DNA of 64,000 nt from Malaya genurostris (GCF_030247185.1 NC_080571.1:4826001-4890000); one strand, 5' to 3'; shown: positions 31,180 through 43,813, numbered from the stretch's first letter. Notes: a model not told the origin generated them from the sequence alone. Made by a program: numbers and translations.

Positions 31180-31355
31180 TGCATAGACTAGCACAACCGA
31201 TTCGTGGAGACCGGGAAACATCTTCTAAATTTATAAGTCATATTAGTAGATGGTCATACAAATTTACTTTGGTTATACTGGGTTCGGATTCAGGTTCCGG
31301 AAGTAGTGGTCAGAAATTTCGAAACGAAACTCACATAAATTTCTCAGAGATAATT
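31180..31355 (+). repeat. Dispersed repeat fragment
   Basis: Shares TTTGGTTATACTGGGTTCGG and TTCCGGAAGTAGTGGTCA with the central block of the family (compare 7860-7930 and 42480-42520). Confidence 0.5.
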
Positions 31356-31720
31356 TAACGTTTGAGCATAGATAATAGTACGAGGAAGCCAAATCAGGTG
31401 AGCGACGGTGATGTCCAGGTAATTGAAACCTAAACCGTTGACTTTAACCATGGTAGCGATGCTCATGTACTTCATGTAAGGCCATTTAACAGCGAATTTG
31501 GTCTTCAAACGCTTCATTAATGAATGCACGCTAATACTGACTTTTTTCTGATTTGAGGTAGTCCTCCAAAAAGTATACAATATCGATCCCAGAAAACCGA
31601 CATTGTGATATTTCCGTCCCATTGAGACGCCCTTCGAGGCACCGCTTCGAAATACTCGTGCTGACTTTTGTCTATTGCCGGGTAATGATTCTGTTTAATT
31701 GTGTATAATAATATATTCAA
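31344..31720 (-). pseudogene. Very degenerate mariner transposase remnant
   Basis: Minus-strand pieces retain SVFWDRYCILF, comparable to the VFWDTHSVIFIDYL region at the window start, and TMVKVNGLGFNYL, comparable to TMAKLNELCFDML. Stops and frameshifts abound and no terminal repeats are seen. This is an old insertion. Confidence 0.6.
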
Positions 31721-32447
31721 GTAAACATGTAATCAAAGTGCGCTTGCGTTCGTCTTTCTAGTACAAAATAAGTATGTGCGGGATCCAGCGACAAGAAACC
31801 ATTCTCATCTGCAGAATTTCGCTTAACTAAAACATGCCGCGCACTTTCTCTTTCCGGTCGTCCAGTACAATTTTGTGTATTATTGTCATTTGTTTTATCC
31901 CTGTTCTATCCTCTGTTTTAAGTGGTTTTGACTCTGTTTTGATTCGTAGGATCTGCCGCTGCTTGCTTTATGGGCAGTGGAGTTTTGGCCATCACGTAAC
32001 TCTCTAAACCTGTATCTCACGGTGTAATCTACAGGATCAACAGCTCCATAATATTTCTCGAACTTTTATTTCGTTTCTGTTTCTGATTTCGGGAGGGGCC
32101 AGAGCTCCTCAGACCACCCATACTGCGTACGTGGCTGTCGGTACCACTTAAAATATTGAAACCGTTGAATCATGCGAAATAACATTTCAATTTACTGACT
32201 ACTCATATAACTCATAACTCATCATTCTCATATAACAATTAATTCACTTCAATAATATTTATGCTCATTTTCCTTCAAAAATAGAAACAAGTTTGAGTTT
32301 CGATAAGATATCTCATCGTGCTATTTTGATCAGTGTAATCCATGTCCTTGTAGGATCATTTCGGATCATTTTATAATTTGAACATTTCCAGTAGATATTG
32401 CAAATTAGTGACTCTTCAATATGTTGAAATTGGGATGCCAAAACTCT
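31721..32447. other. No supported gene
   Basis: Mixed sequence ending where the minisatellite begins. No recognised coding or repeat structure. Confidence 0.4.
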
Positions 32448-34050
32448 TGTAACGTTTTCCAACGCCTATAACTTACAAAAAGTAACACATATAACGCTTC
32501 CTAACACACAAAGCTTACGAAAGAGTAACAGATGTAGCGCCGCGTAACGCTTATATCATTTAAACATGTAACACATGTAACTTTTTGTAACACCTAAAAC
32601 TAACAAAAAAAGTTAAGCATGTAACGATTTGTAACCCCAATAACTTACAAAAGAGAAAATCATATAATACTTCGTAACGCCTAAATCTTATTTAAATTAT
32701 CGAATTTAACGTCTTTAACTTACTAAAAGTAACGCATGTAACACTTCGTAATGCCCATAACCCACAAAAAAGTAATGCATGTAACGCTTTGTAATGCCTT
32801 ACTAAAAAGTAACGCTTGTAATATTTCGTAACGCCTATGACTCATAAAAAAGTAACATATGTTACCCTTCGTAACGCCTATAACTTACCAAAAAAACACA
32901 TGTAACGCTATGTAACGCCTATGACTTACAAAAAGTAACGCTTCGTAACGGCTATAACTTATAAAAAAATAACGCATTGTAAAGCCAATGATTCACAAAA
33001 AAAGTAACGCATGTAACGCTTGGTAACGCCTCTAACTTAAAAAAGAATCGCATGTAACGCTTCGCAACGCCTCTAACTTGACAAAAATTAACGCATATGA
33101 CGCTTCCTAGCGCCTCAAATTTATAAAAAAGTAACACATGTAACGCTTGGTAATGCCTCTAGCTTATGAAAAAGGAATGCACGTAACGCTTCGTAACGTC
33201 TATAACTCACAAAAAAGTAATGCAAGTAACGCTTCGTAGCATCTTACTGAAAAGTAACGCTTGTAACACTTCGTAACGCCTGTGACTCACAGAAAAGTAA
33301 CACATGTAACGCTTCTAGTTTATGAAAAAATAACGCAAGTGACGCTTCGTAACGCCTATAACTTACAAAAAAGAAAAGCATGTAACGCTTCGTAACGCCA
33401 CTGATTCACAAAAAAGTATCGCATGTAACGCTTGATAACACCTCTAACTTAAAAAAGTTACACATGTTACGCTTCGTAACGCCTATAATTTACAACAAAG
33501 TAACGCATGTAACGCTTCGTAACTCCAATGACTCACAAAAAAGTAGCACATGTTGCGCTTTGTAATGCTAATAACATACTAAAAAGTAACGCATGTAACG
33601 CTTCGTAACGCCTATGACTCAAAAAAAATTAACGCATGTAACGCTTGATAACGCCTCTAACTTATAACAAAATAACGCATGTAACGTTTCGTAACGCCTG
33701 TGACTCAGCAAAAAGTAACACATGTAACAAGGATAAATTTATCCTTGTAAAATCATTCTGTTCAAACACTCAAACGAAAAGTTAACACATGTAACGCTTG
33801 GTAACTTACAAAAAAGTAACGCATGTAACACTTCGTAATTCCTATGATTCACAAAAAAGAAACGCATGTAACGCTTCATAATGCCTATGGCATAACAAAA
33901 AAGTAACGCATACAACGCTTTTTAACGCTTATAACTTACTAAAAAGTAACGCATGTAACGCTCGGTAACTCCATTAACTTACAAAATAGTGACGTAGATA
34001 ACACTTCGTAACACCTATAACTTCCTTAAAAGTAGCGCATCGTAACTCGT
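32448..34050 (+). repeat. Minisatellite, ~43-46 bp unit, ~1.6 kb
   Basis: Roughly 35 units of the pattern GTAACGCATGTAACGCTTCG, TAACGCCTATAACTTAC and an A-run. Units drift by substitutions, by alternation of CTATAACTTAC and CTATGACTCAC, and by A-run length. A nested GTAACGC sub-motif occurs up to three times per unit. Non-coding on both strands. Confidence 0.93.
33727..33748. repeat. 22 bp perfect palindrome inside the minisatellite
   Basis: The segment ACAAGGATAAA and its exact reverse complement abut without spacer. It is followed by about 40 bp unrelated to the array unit, so this marks an interruption of the minisatellite. Confidence 0.8.
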
Positions 34051-34099
34051 TTTCCGCAGGAATCTAACCCTGATAACGGTTTTTACATTTTTCCATATT

Positions 34100-34235
34100 G
34101 GGGACCTAAGTCTATTCCTTCCACGCAGGCCGCCTAGATTCGATTCCCAACCGTGCCCATAAGGTCAGAAAGTTTTTCTAGCCCGAAGAAGCGAATGAAC
34201 TTAACGTTAAAACCTCTATAATATGAACAAAAAAA
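34100..34235 (+). mobile_element. tRNA-derived SINE, A-box-deleted copy
   Basis: Matches the SINE at 25815: B-box region GATTCGATTCCCAACC, then GAAGCGAATGAACTTAACG and an A tail. The first ~30 bp with the A box are deleted. An imperfect 9 bp flank pair (TTCCATATT, TTCCATAGT) may be the target duplication. Confidence 0.7.
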
Positions 34236-34329
34236 AAATTCCATAGTACTTTTACTCAGGAATTGACTCAGAAACTTCGTAACTTTACAAGGGGGTAATA
34301 AAAGTACACTAACTTCTTTGGTTCACAAT

Positions 34330-35770
34330 CACCAGTATTTTTTTTTAATAATTATTTATTGGAATATGAGTTAAAATAAAATTATTAAGATTTAAATTGG
34401 ATGTTCAGCCACAAGTGGTGACTTTTCAGTCCTATTATATATACGATTTGGTTGTTACCATGAGGGCATCATTTGCTTCCGCAATTCTGAGATTTTTGTG
34501 TAGGGAAAATTCTAAACCTACTTGTATTGTGTAATGGGGAAAAGGAACTTATATACCAATTTATTAACTAATACAGAGAGCGAATCGATTCAATCGAAGA
34601 TTGCATCGATTTTTGTCGGAATTTGCTTATAATATTATGTGACATTACATCTAATGGTTCTATATTTGTGAGTCTATGTAACTCATTTGTACTAAACCAG
34701 GGAGGACGCTTCAAAATCATTTTCAGAATTTTATTCTGAATGTTTTGAAGCGTTTTCTTCCTGGTGGAACAACAACTTGACTAAATTGGTACTGCATAAA
34801 GCATGGCTGGTCTGAAAATTTGTTTATAAATTAACAATTTGTTTTTTTAGACAGAGCTTAGAATTTCTGTTTATAAGAGGATATAAACCTTTAATATATT
34901 TATTACACTTTGCCTGGATTCCTTCAATGTGATCCTTGAAAGTGAGTTTTTTGTCATACGTTAAACCTAAGTATTTAGCTTGATCAGACCATGTCAATTC
35001 CAAGCCATTTAATTTGAGAATGTGATTATTTTTTTTTATTCAATAGTATAATATATTTTTTGGAATCGAACCCGGGCCTTCGGGGTGACATGTGATTATT
35101 GTTTGGTTTAAGAAATGAAGCTCTTGGCTTATGAGGAAAGATAATTAATAGCGTTTTTGCTGCATTTGGTTTAATTTTCCATTTTGACAGATAATCACTG
35201 AAAATATTTAAACTTCTTTGTAGGCGACTGCAGATCACTCTTAGATTTCTACCTGTGGCTAACAGACTTGTGTCGTCACAGAAAAGCGATTTCTGACAAC
35301 CAACGGGTAGATTTGGAAGATCAGAAGTGAAAATACGCTCGAACCCTGCGGAACATCGGCTCGTACGGGTAGCAATCAAGATTTACAATTCTGATAGCTA
35401 ACCTGAAGAGTACGATCAATTAAATAATTTTGAATCATTTTGATCAAATAAATAGGAAACTGGAAATCAGACTTTTTGCTATTAATCCTTTGTGCCAAAC
35501 ACTGTCGAATGCTTTTTCTATGTCTAGAAGAGCAACTCCAGTGTATAACCCAGAAGATTTATTTGCTTTTATCATGTTCGTTACTCTGACAAGTGGATGA
35601 ATAGTTCAATGTTCATGACGAAATCCAAACTGCTATGGTAAAAAAATTGAATTCGCATTTATATGAGACATCATTCTCAACAAGATAATTTTTTCAAAAA
35701 GTTTACTGATAGAAGAAAGTAAGCTAATTTTATCACCAGTATTTAATTTAATGGTTGATGTGACTCGGTC
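34330..35770 (-). mobile_element. Jockey-like (Juan-type) non-LTR retrotransposon fragment
   Basis: The minus strand encodes part of a reverse transcriptase: LLDIEKAFDSVWHKGL (~35540-35500) with the first Asp, then the palm region IFTSDLPNLP...FCDDTSLLA, where the catalytic box reads FCDD instead of the usual FADD. Next come WKIKPNAAKT and the thumb down to about 34550 (IQAKCNKYIKGLYPL-type sequence), then a 3' UTR. The frame is broken by stops and by a 59 bp SINE insertion at 35031. The 5' half is missing. The resemblance to mosquito Juan elements is from recall of the family. Confidence 0.8.
35031..35089 (-). mobile_element. Ultra-short SINE insertion (B box only)
   Basis: A 59 bp insert in the reverse transcriptase, read on the minus strand: GTCACCCCGAAGGCCCGGGT, the B-box core GGTTCGATTCC and the tail AATATATTATACTATTG ending in an A run. 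It is flanked by the perfect 11 bp duplication ATGTGATTATT (35020-35030, 35090-35100). It shares its tail with 20852-20918. Confidence 0.8.
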
Positions 35771-36258
35771 AGTCATGATTCTATCCTGAACGCTTTTTTC
35801 GAGTTAGCAGCAAAATTGTTGCTGATATTCTCAGTAATTGTACATTTTACCGAGACAATTACCGAGCAATCGGCGATGCGAATTTTTCCCGAATTGAGCT
35901 ATAAAGTTTAAGTGTGTACTTGATTATGGTGGATACATGCGAGATTTGTTTTGCCGATGATTGTAAACAATATACAGTCAGTTAAAATTATCAAAAGCGT
36001 GTCGCCAAGCTATGGTATCTGTTGGTCCACCCGCCAGTTTTCGCCAAAAACGTGGCCTACTAACCTAAATTTCGATTCGAGATCAGAGCCGAGCTTTGCT
36101 TCTGAAACTGAAATGCTCGTCCATTGAATTTGATCCAAATCCGACCTCTGGTTCTGATATTGAAGAGTGAAATTGAGCTGAAATTGTTTTAATGGTTGGT
36201 GGTCATACAAGCCACGTTGAAAAATTTTCATATTAACATTTACTTGTGGAGATCAGTA

Positions 36259-37821
36259 AGGAGTGTATCGAAATTTAAGCTATCCACATACATTTGTGTT
36301 GTACGCATGTATTTGTGTTGGTTTTTATGCTCAGATCACAGCATGCTGTGCGTTTAGCTGTCAGCTTTCGTTTGTTTACTTGTTTGTGCTGTTGAAATTC
36401 TGCGTTTTCAAAATGTCGCGTATTGAAAAGGAAGTGAAAATTAAGGGTCTGGACACATGGCTAAGTGAGAAGGGTATTACTATGCGAAAATTGGCGAAGC
36501 GGTTTGGGATTCATCATGCCAGTGTTAAAACCATCATTAATAAGTTTGGGAAACACTATTCTTTGCTTTTCTTTACGTTTCGTCTTAGACTCGTCAGTGC
36601 AGAGCAGTTCAAATTGAACTGCTTATTGCAAACTTAAACAGTTCAACTTGAACCGCTAAGCAGACGTAAAATTAATGCTACTTGCAAAACACTTATCATT
36701 TGGTACCGACGAGTCTAAGACGAAACGTGCACTGACGAGTCTAAGACGAAACGTAAAGAAAAGTAAAAACGGTTATGTGCCCTAAGCACAAACATAGGCT
36801 AACCCCTAAATCACTATTCTTTGGATGAGCTACCAGGAAGAGGCAGAAAACCCAGTTTTTCCAGCCCGAAACTGGACCAGAAAGTGGTATCTCTAATCAT
36901 GAAGAACAAATCAATGTTAATACATGATTTGGTAAAAAAAGCATGAACGAGTGTCGAAATGATCCAGCATATCGAGAGGCGGAATCACCTGATGACCTGC
37001 AAGAAGCAGAAAATCTCGAAACGAAATGTAGAACAGAAAAAGCGAGCAGCAACAAGGGCCCGAAAATTGTATTCGCGTCTGTTGCAGTGTCCGAATGCAT
37101 GCGTTTTGATGGACGATGAGAATTATGTAAAGGAGGACTCAAAAACCCTTCCAGGTCCACAATACTTTACTGTCGTCGTTGGGGAGGATGTGAGCGATGC
37201 GGACAGGTCGATTCAAGTGGAGAAATTCGGTCGAAAGGTACTGGTATGGCAAGCAATATGTTCCTGTGGTTTGAAATCAACCATTTTTACACTACCGGAA
37301 CTATAAATGCAGAATCGATTATCGATCTGAGTGTCTCCAGAAGAGATTGCTGCCTTTATATTAGAAGCATAGTACACCTCCACTGTTTTGGGCGGTTTTA
37401 GCGTCGGCTCACTATGCCAAAACCACTCTCAATCAGCTTGCGGAAAAGGGTATAAATTTCGTTGAGAAAAATATCAATCCATCAAATTGCCCTCAGCTTC
37501 GGCCCATCGAACGTTACTGGACAATCGTGAAGAGGGTCTTCAAGAAGATTGGTAAGGCAACTGAGAACATGCAAGAGTTCAAAAAAATTTGAGCTGAAGC
37601 GTCCAAAAAATGCGATACAATACTTGTCCGGAACTTGATGAAGAACGTTCGATCAAAAGTTCGAAAATTCGCGAAGAAATAACTTAAATTTCATCCGGTT
37701 TTCATTATGCTCAAGTTTAACCTCGTACAATAAAGGATTAATTTTTAGTTTGAATAAAATATCGTTTTTTATCATAATTTAAAAGAAAAATTTGTGAATT
37801 GCTTATTTTCGATACACTCCT
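36259..37821 (+). mobile_element. Tc1/mariner DD37E-type transposon, inactivated
   Basis: The terminal inverted repeats AGGAGTGTATCGAAATTTAA and, on the right, AGGAGTGTATCGAAAATAAG lie between TA duplications (36257-36258, 37822-37823). Transposase starts at 36413 (MSRIEKEVKIKG) with a helix-turn-helix (MRKLAKRFGIHHASVKTII). After a nested insertion (36566-36811) it continues with the first Asp in VLMDDENYV (~37110) and the final Glu in LRPIERYW (~37505). The second Asp position reads FWAVLASAHYA: the codon is GTT (Val), so the catalytic triad is broken. Stops also occur near 37304 and 37590. The triad spacing and LMDDENYV/LRPIERYW motifs fit the DD37E group known from mosquitoes. Confidence 0.85.
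36566..36811. mobile_element. Small TIR repeat inserted in the DD37E transposase
   Basis: A 246 bp insert flanked by the 12 bp duplication CACTATTCTTTG (36554-36565, 36812-36823); its removal restores GKHYSLDELPG. Near both ends lie inverted TTTACGTTTCGTCTTAGACT copies. The internal CAGAGCAGTTCAAATTGAAC and GAACCGCTAAGCAGACGTAA recur at 48200-48310. Non-coding. Confidence 0.75.
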
Positions 37822-38118
37822 TAAAAGTAGGAGCAATCGTGAAATCAGGCTAGTTTAATTCGATGGCTGAATCGTTCTTTACAAAATCAGGCCTAAGTAA
37901 AAGGTATAATTGAGCCATAGGCTGCTATTGATTTTTTTCTAGATTCGAATTTCGGTTGCGGAGCTGCCCGAAAAAACTTGCCTCTTTTCATTCCATGCAC
38001 AGTTTTTGCCTTTCTCTATAGAAAGGTATTAGAATTGCTGGAAAAACCGACTTTTGAACGGAGACTCGAAGACCCGTAGTGTTATATACCATTCGACTCA
38101 GTTCGACGAGATAGGAAA

Positions 38119-38226
<108 letters not shown>

Positions 38227-38613
38227 GTGTCCACTTTTAGAAGATATTTGAACGCGCTCAATTTTCTCAGAGATGGCTGAACCGATTTTAACAAACTTAG
38301 ACTCGTTTGAAAGCTACTGTCGGGCCATTGATCAAGTTCGAAGATCAAATGGCTGTGACTTTTGGTTCCGGAGATATGATTGTATAAGTGACGTAACCGA
38401 CAAAACGCGTTGTATTTTGGGATCACTTCTAATTTCGTAAAGCGTTAGCGCTCAAAAGGTTAAGCACCTCGGAAAATGTCCTCATGCAAAATTTGAGCTA
38501 AATCGGACATGTGTAAGGGGTGCTGCCCGGCGGTTAAGGTTTGAAAATTTTCAATCTTGAAAAATCACCATAGGGGGGAGTACATGAAATTTCCAAAATC
38601 GAAAATTTTTTTT

Positions 38614-38801
38614 GATGCCGAAACTCTTAAAACTGCATGAAAAGTCGAGATTTAGTGTCATCTAAAAAAAAATTTTTTTATGAAAATATCAACTTTCTGG
38701 GACTTAGAAAAAGTCTCAAAAAGTCGATTTTTTCAAAAAAATTTTTTTTCGAGATGACACTAAATCTCGACGTTCCAAGAAATTCTAAGTTTTTTGGCAT
38801 C
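38614..38801. repeat. Internal hairpin of the dispersed repeat (copy 2)
   Basis: Stem GATGCCGAAACTCTTAAAAC with AAAGTCGAGATTTAGTGTCA pairs with TGACACTAAATCTCGAC and the closing TTTTTTGGCATC. The same stem is found at 7582-7763. Confidence 0.75.
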
Positions 38802-39055
38802 AGAATTATTTTTTCGATTTCGGGGGGCAACGCAAATGTCAAGCACTAGTTTGGAAAAATGATGCTGACTGTGTGACATAAACACTGAAGCATGCTTTTG
38901 TGAACTACTCAAATCAATCTGAATCAATTGGGATCAAAATTAGTATCCGAAATTATTTAATAAAAGTATGAAATATATTTTCATGAGACTGTTATGAAAG
39001 AAGAGAAAGGCATAATCACACCACTAGGTGTATTAAGAAGGGTTTTTTTTAATGT

Positions 39056-40936
39056 TTATGATAGTATGAGTGATAGTGATATGATATTTCAAGCCAAGGA
39101 TTATATTCGGATTAGAAGATTGTCCTGAACAATAAATAATATTTATAAGTATATCTCCATATATACTCCCACTGGTCACATTTTTCGCATCACATTAATA
39201 TCCTAACTTTTTTCATTGTAAACAAGACTGTGTATAATAAACCTAATGCTAATAATCAACGTTCAGTGACATAAATAGGTATCAGCTCGGAACTCTCTGA
39301 GTCGTCCTGATGTCGAAGAGTCTACGTCTGCTTCTTAATAGTTACAAAATGTGCAAACCATATTATTCCGGTGAAGGTGCTTAACGATTCCTGCGGGTGC
39401 GGGTGGTCAGTCAAAATGGAAAGGTTGCCCTTCGAAGGAATCCCGCCAATAAGTTATGAATTAAATAACCGTTTACATAATTAGGATAAAATCGAAATAA
39501 ATATGCGAGATTTGTCACTAATGTCACCTTCTTTTTTGTTTTTTTTTGTTATGTTCGAGGGAAACGTTGTCAGGCAAATAAGTTAGCTAGTTTATTTTTT
39601 TTTTTCATTAAATCCTAAGTCAATGCGAATTCCAGGTCGACTGCGCTTCACTAATTTAGTCATAATCTACCATCTAAAGGCACTACAACGTATGATACTG
39701 TCTCGAATCTAATGTTAAACGGAAATTTTGTTTCTCCTTCCCGCATTCTAATCATCCTTTGGCATTTCAAATACAGTGATAGTCAGGTCTTGGCGCGCCG
39801 TCCTCTACGTCACGTAAGCAACATTCTGAACAATGATTGCTTTTTATATACTGGCGCTACTTTCTGAAATCGATATTACAGTGGGTAACACACCTCGTAG
39901 CAGTATGATTTTCGCTTTCAAATTTATTTAAAAAGTTCCTGATCGGCCTTTGCCTAACCTTTCTCTTAACCGCTGCTGTTTCGATGGGTTTTTACTGGTT
40001 TTGCTTCTTCGTCATCCGACCCTTCATGTTACGTTCGCTGATGACACACAAATCGCTCGCAGTCATGCTGCCGGATGGCATCGGTTACCTCCGATAGGTG
40101 GTTGGTCAGTGTCGCCCCCAGCGTTGGATGCATCCTAAAATGAGTGAAATGCTGAATGAATGACTGGAAGCCAATAATTCCAAATTGTATCATATCATGT
40201 TGAATAATTATATATTTTTGACAAATTTTTCAATTGTAGTTATGTAATTTACATGCTTCATTATACGGAGCCGGGTGTTAATAAAAAAAACTACATATCA
40301 TTAAAAAACGGTTTGAATTGACTTATATTTTCACTAGCCATAATAATGTCATTCTCTTGTCCGATTTGTTCAGTACGAGCTATTGCACATAACGGTAACT
40401 ATAAATAGGGCTATTGTACCAATAGTCCGCTCATTAGTAGAGTCGTCATGTTATTTTGCCGATTACTCATCTTTCAATCAACGAATTGTGAAGGAATACC
40501 ACGGAAATAATAGTGCGAAAAAGAAGCTGTTGCTCGGCTAAGAAACAGACCGAATGCTTTTTACGTTCTCTGTTATTCTCCCTCGAACAGGTGAATTCGC
40601 AAGGGTGCTGCGGTGCGGTTTTTTACATAGCATATAACAAAGTAAGCAAAAAGAAATTTTACGCAATTTAATTTTTTGAAAATTTTTGTTTTTCTTTCAT
40701 CGATCAAATTTTGGCTTGAAATTTTCAAAAGAATAAAACTCAACCACAGCGAGCCTCCGTAAATTTGTTGATATGTTATGCGAAAAAGTCAAAATTTAAA
40801 ACAAAATTATAAAAAAAGCTTCGTCAAAAAAGGAAACAATCTGCGTTTTTAAACACAAAAAAAAACAACTTAGTTTTTTTAAGGAAGTTCGTAGTTTTTT
40901 AAACAAAATATCCAAAGAATTAAAAATTAATTTTTT
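39056..40936. other. No supported gene
   Basis: About 1.9 kb without motif-bearing frames or clear transposon ends. Confidence 0.4.
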
Positions 40937-41955
40937 TATGTGGAACATATCTTTATTTTCTATATAGGGGTGCAAATCATAAACTCAAGGAAAAATACAC
41001 ATAGAAATGTGGTCAGGTTTTAAACACTTACAGCTCAGTCTATTTTGTATCAATTATAAATATTTTTTCATCATTTGATTGGAAATGTTTCTACGTTTCG
41101 ATTTGAATGTATCAAGCCACGTATTTTCAATTATTTATGTTTGAAATTTTGATTAGTAGCGAGTAGTGTCCTATTTTGTCTGCTAAAAATCTCCGGCATA
41201 CCGGATTTCCGTGCCATAGACGACGGTTTTGAAGGAGTAAGCGATATATCAAATGGAAAGCATCGCTCCGATTGGTCAATCGATGCAAAAGCGAAGCTGT
41301 TGGATGCACGCGAATCTATAAATAGAAGCGAAATTATAGCTTCAGTCATACGCGTAGCCTGCTAGAGGTAGGTTGTTGCTAGATAGCAAAACAAAAAGTT
41401 CCATACAACGATTTGAAGCTTTAATTGGCTTGCTTTGATCTTGTGTAATGCAAGCTCGGATGGAATTCCATGTTATGTCGTTTCGCCTGAGAAATTGACA
41501 ACTGCCCCAGAGTAAATTTTGAGTGCTTAAAATTAATTTCTAATTTTTATAAGATGAACTCGATTGATAATGAGAAAAAGTTTATCGCTTCAACCGAAAT
41601 CGCGGAGTGGTAGAGAAACTTAACGTTATAAAAATAACTGATTGCATACAGAACTTGAACACAAGCTTGGCGAACAGAAGCTTATATATCGAAATCCGTA
41701 TCGCAAGTATGTACAAAGATACAATTGCATACATTTGGGATATTGATGTAATTTCGTCGGCTATAAAACAAATACAAATCAAGACAAACGATATTCGGTG
41801 TTGGTTCCTAATCAAGATCAATCTAAGCAGACTCTCGTGCAATTGCGGATTCAAAAGTGTGACAAATGATTGAACTGTTTGATTGTAGATCATTAGAAAT
41901 TTTGGTTGCCTTGTTCCACATCAATGGCTTGAACAACATGGGGCTGATCCTTGTA
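40937..41955 (-). mobile_element. Unclassified 1.0 kb dispersed element, copy 2
   Basis: Inverted, diverged copy of 471-1471. Both ends are present (ATGTGGAACATATCTTT on the left, GGGGCTGATCCTTGTA on the right). It lacks the 27 bp duplication and has extra sequence around 41700-41800. No matching target duplication was found. Confidence 0.7.
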
Positions 41956-42159
41956 GGTGTTTTGTAGATGACTGATTTCAACATTACAAGCTATGCAATG
42001 ACTGCAATGTACGCTTAGAATGTGCAAAGGCTGCAAAGTCTGTTGAAACAGAAAGGCCAAATTCCACAAAAGGAATGTAATGCCAGGACTTTACTTTTTA
42101 GACACGTTTGGAAGTGACTATTGGTTCATTAAACATGTTTGAAGTGCAAATGGTTGTTT

Positions 42160-43813
42160 CTTAAGCTACGATCAGACTAGCCAGTTCATCTGCCACAGAC
42201 AAGTATTTTTTCGACAATTTATATTTGGTCTGGCAATGTAATCACACTATTCACAGTTAAACGACTGCAACAGTCAAGTTTGACTGTCGACATTGACATT
42301 GACAACGCGGTTCGGAGAGAAGTGAGTACATACATGTAGTTGAGAGATAGAACTAGTGTCTAATACTCGTTAATCGATTTTGATCGATTTTAAGTACTTT
42401 TTTGTAAAATAAACATTATTTGTGTATAGAACTAAAGAGCCGCAGCATCTTATCCAAAGAGCCTTGAGCTATCCTGATTCTCGAATTCCTGTTCCTGAAA
42501 TAGTGGTCATATACTCAAAAATGGAACTCACTCACTTTTCGTAGAGATCGCTTGGCCGATATTCACAAATTTAGATTCAAATAAAAGGCCAAAACACCTT
42601 AACTTTGCGCGGATGCAAGTGCTCAAAATTTCTTTTTTGTCATTTTTAAAATTATAAGTATTTAAAATTTAAACCGTCGTTTAAAGTACGATGGCCGAAT
42701 CATATAAAATTTTATAAAATTGACTAAATTTCGAAGAACACCACATATATGAGAATGTGAGAATATGAGTAATACGAGAAAGCCATCAATACACCACTAG
42801 GTGGATTAAAACAGGTTTTTTATTACTATCTGGTTTCTACACATTAGAAAAAATTTGTTCACGAAACCAAACCTCTTGAGGAAAACCACGTGTACTCACT
42901 TCTCGCACTGGTACTGGAACGTTTTGCTTTGTGTTTGGATGAAATAAACAAGTTTTTGGTTGTCATAGAATCTGTGGCAGACAACTTCTGCACAACAGTT
43001 TCAGAAACAGTCTAATTTGTCTATACAGTCCTCAACTGTTTGTCTGTCGACAGTTACATTTACGTCTGTGATTACATTGTCACAGACAATGAACAGAAAA
43101 TGACAAGAAATTACTGTCATTCACAGCTTCGCTTGCAAACAATGAGAACGAAATCCATGTACAGTCAATGATATAAGAGGGGCAGTAGTTTCAAAATTGT
43201 GTTTTTTCTTTCATTTGCTCTTTCAGACATTTGCAATTTTCAGTGAAAATCCCATAGTATGCATTGTCGATATTCAACCGAAGCTGTGAGAATTGAAAAT
43301 GACAGAAAAAGATTTCACAATTACTTTTACCTGTTGGTGCTCGAATTTGTAGTAGTTTTGGTTTCCATAGAGGTTCTGGGATGTAATTACTTCGATTTGT
43401 CATATTTTAGTCACTTTCAATAGCCAAGCGTCACAGATTTTCAATACATCGATGAAAGAATGAGATTTGGTTTCGTCTTGTCATAGAGGAAAGAGTAACG
43501 TTGGTAATTATACTCTCTCATTTTTTCCATGAGAAACGAAAAAGCTTCGTCTCTCTTCGTTTGTTCTGGTGTCGGTCATTTACGAATGAGACAGTAAAAC
43601 ATTGAAAATGAGACTGTTGGAATGGTTTCTCTCATTGAGAATGCGTGACAATTTTAAGCTCTGGTCACAGATAATCTGCACACTTTGACTGCATACAGGT
43701 GGACAGTTAAACCGATTCTGACTGCTTGCAGACAACTGCGAACCGATTACACTATATTACAGTCAAACTGCACAAGTTTGTGCAGTAAACTGGCTAATGT
43801 AATCGTAGCTTAA
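42160..43813. mobile_element. 1.65 kb TIR element with CTTAAGCTACGAT ends
   Basis: The left end CTTAAGCTACGATCAGACTA pairs with the right end, reverse-complemented CTTAAGCTACGATTACATTA; both continue to GCCAGTT. Inside, short CTGTCNACAG and CAGACAACTGC-type motifs recur near each end. A dispersed repeat lies within at about 42460-42815. No transposase is recognised, so it is probably non-autonomous. Confidence 0.65.
42460..42815 (+). repeat. Dispersed repeat fragment nested in the TIR element
   Basis: Central block (TGGTCATATACTCAAAAATG) joined directly to the 3' end CACCACTAGGTGGATTAAAA. The GT run and hairpin are missing. Confidence 0.6.

Noticed and set aside
32448..34050. Possible CRISPR-like array because of regular repeats
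   Set aside because: Units are contiguous and drift gradually, with no unique spacers, and the context is a eukaryotic nuclear genome. It is a minisatellite.
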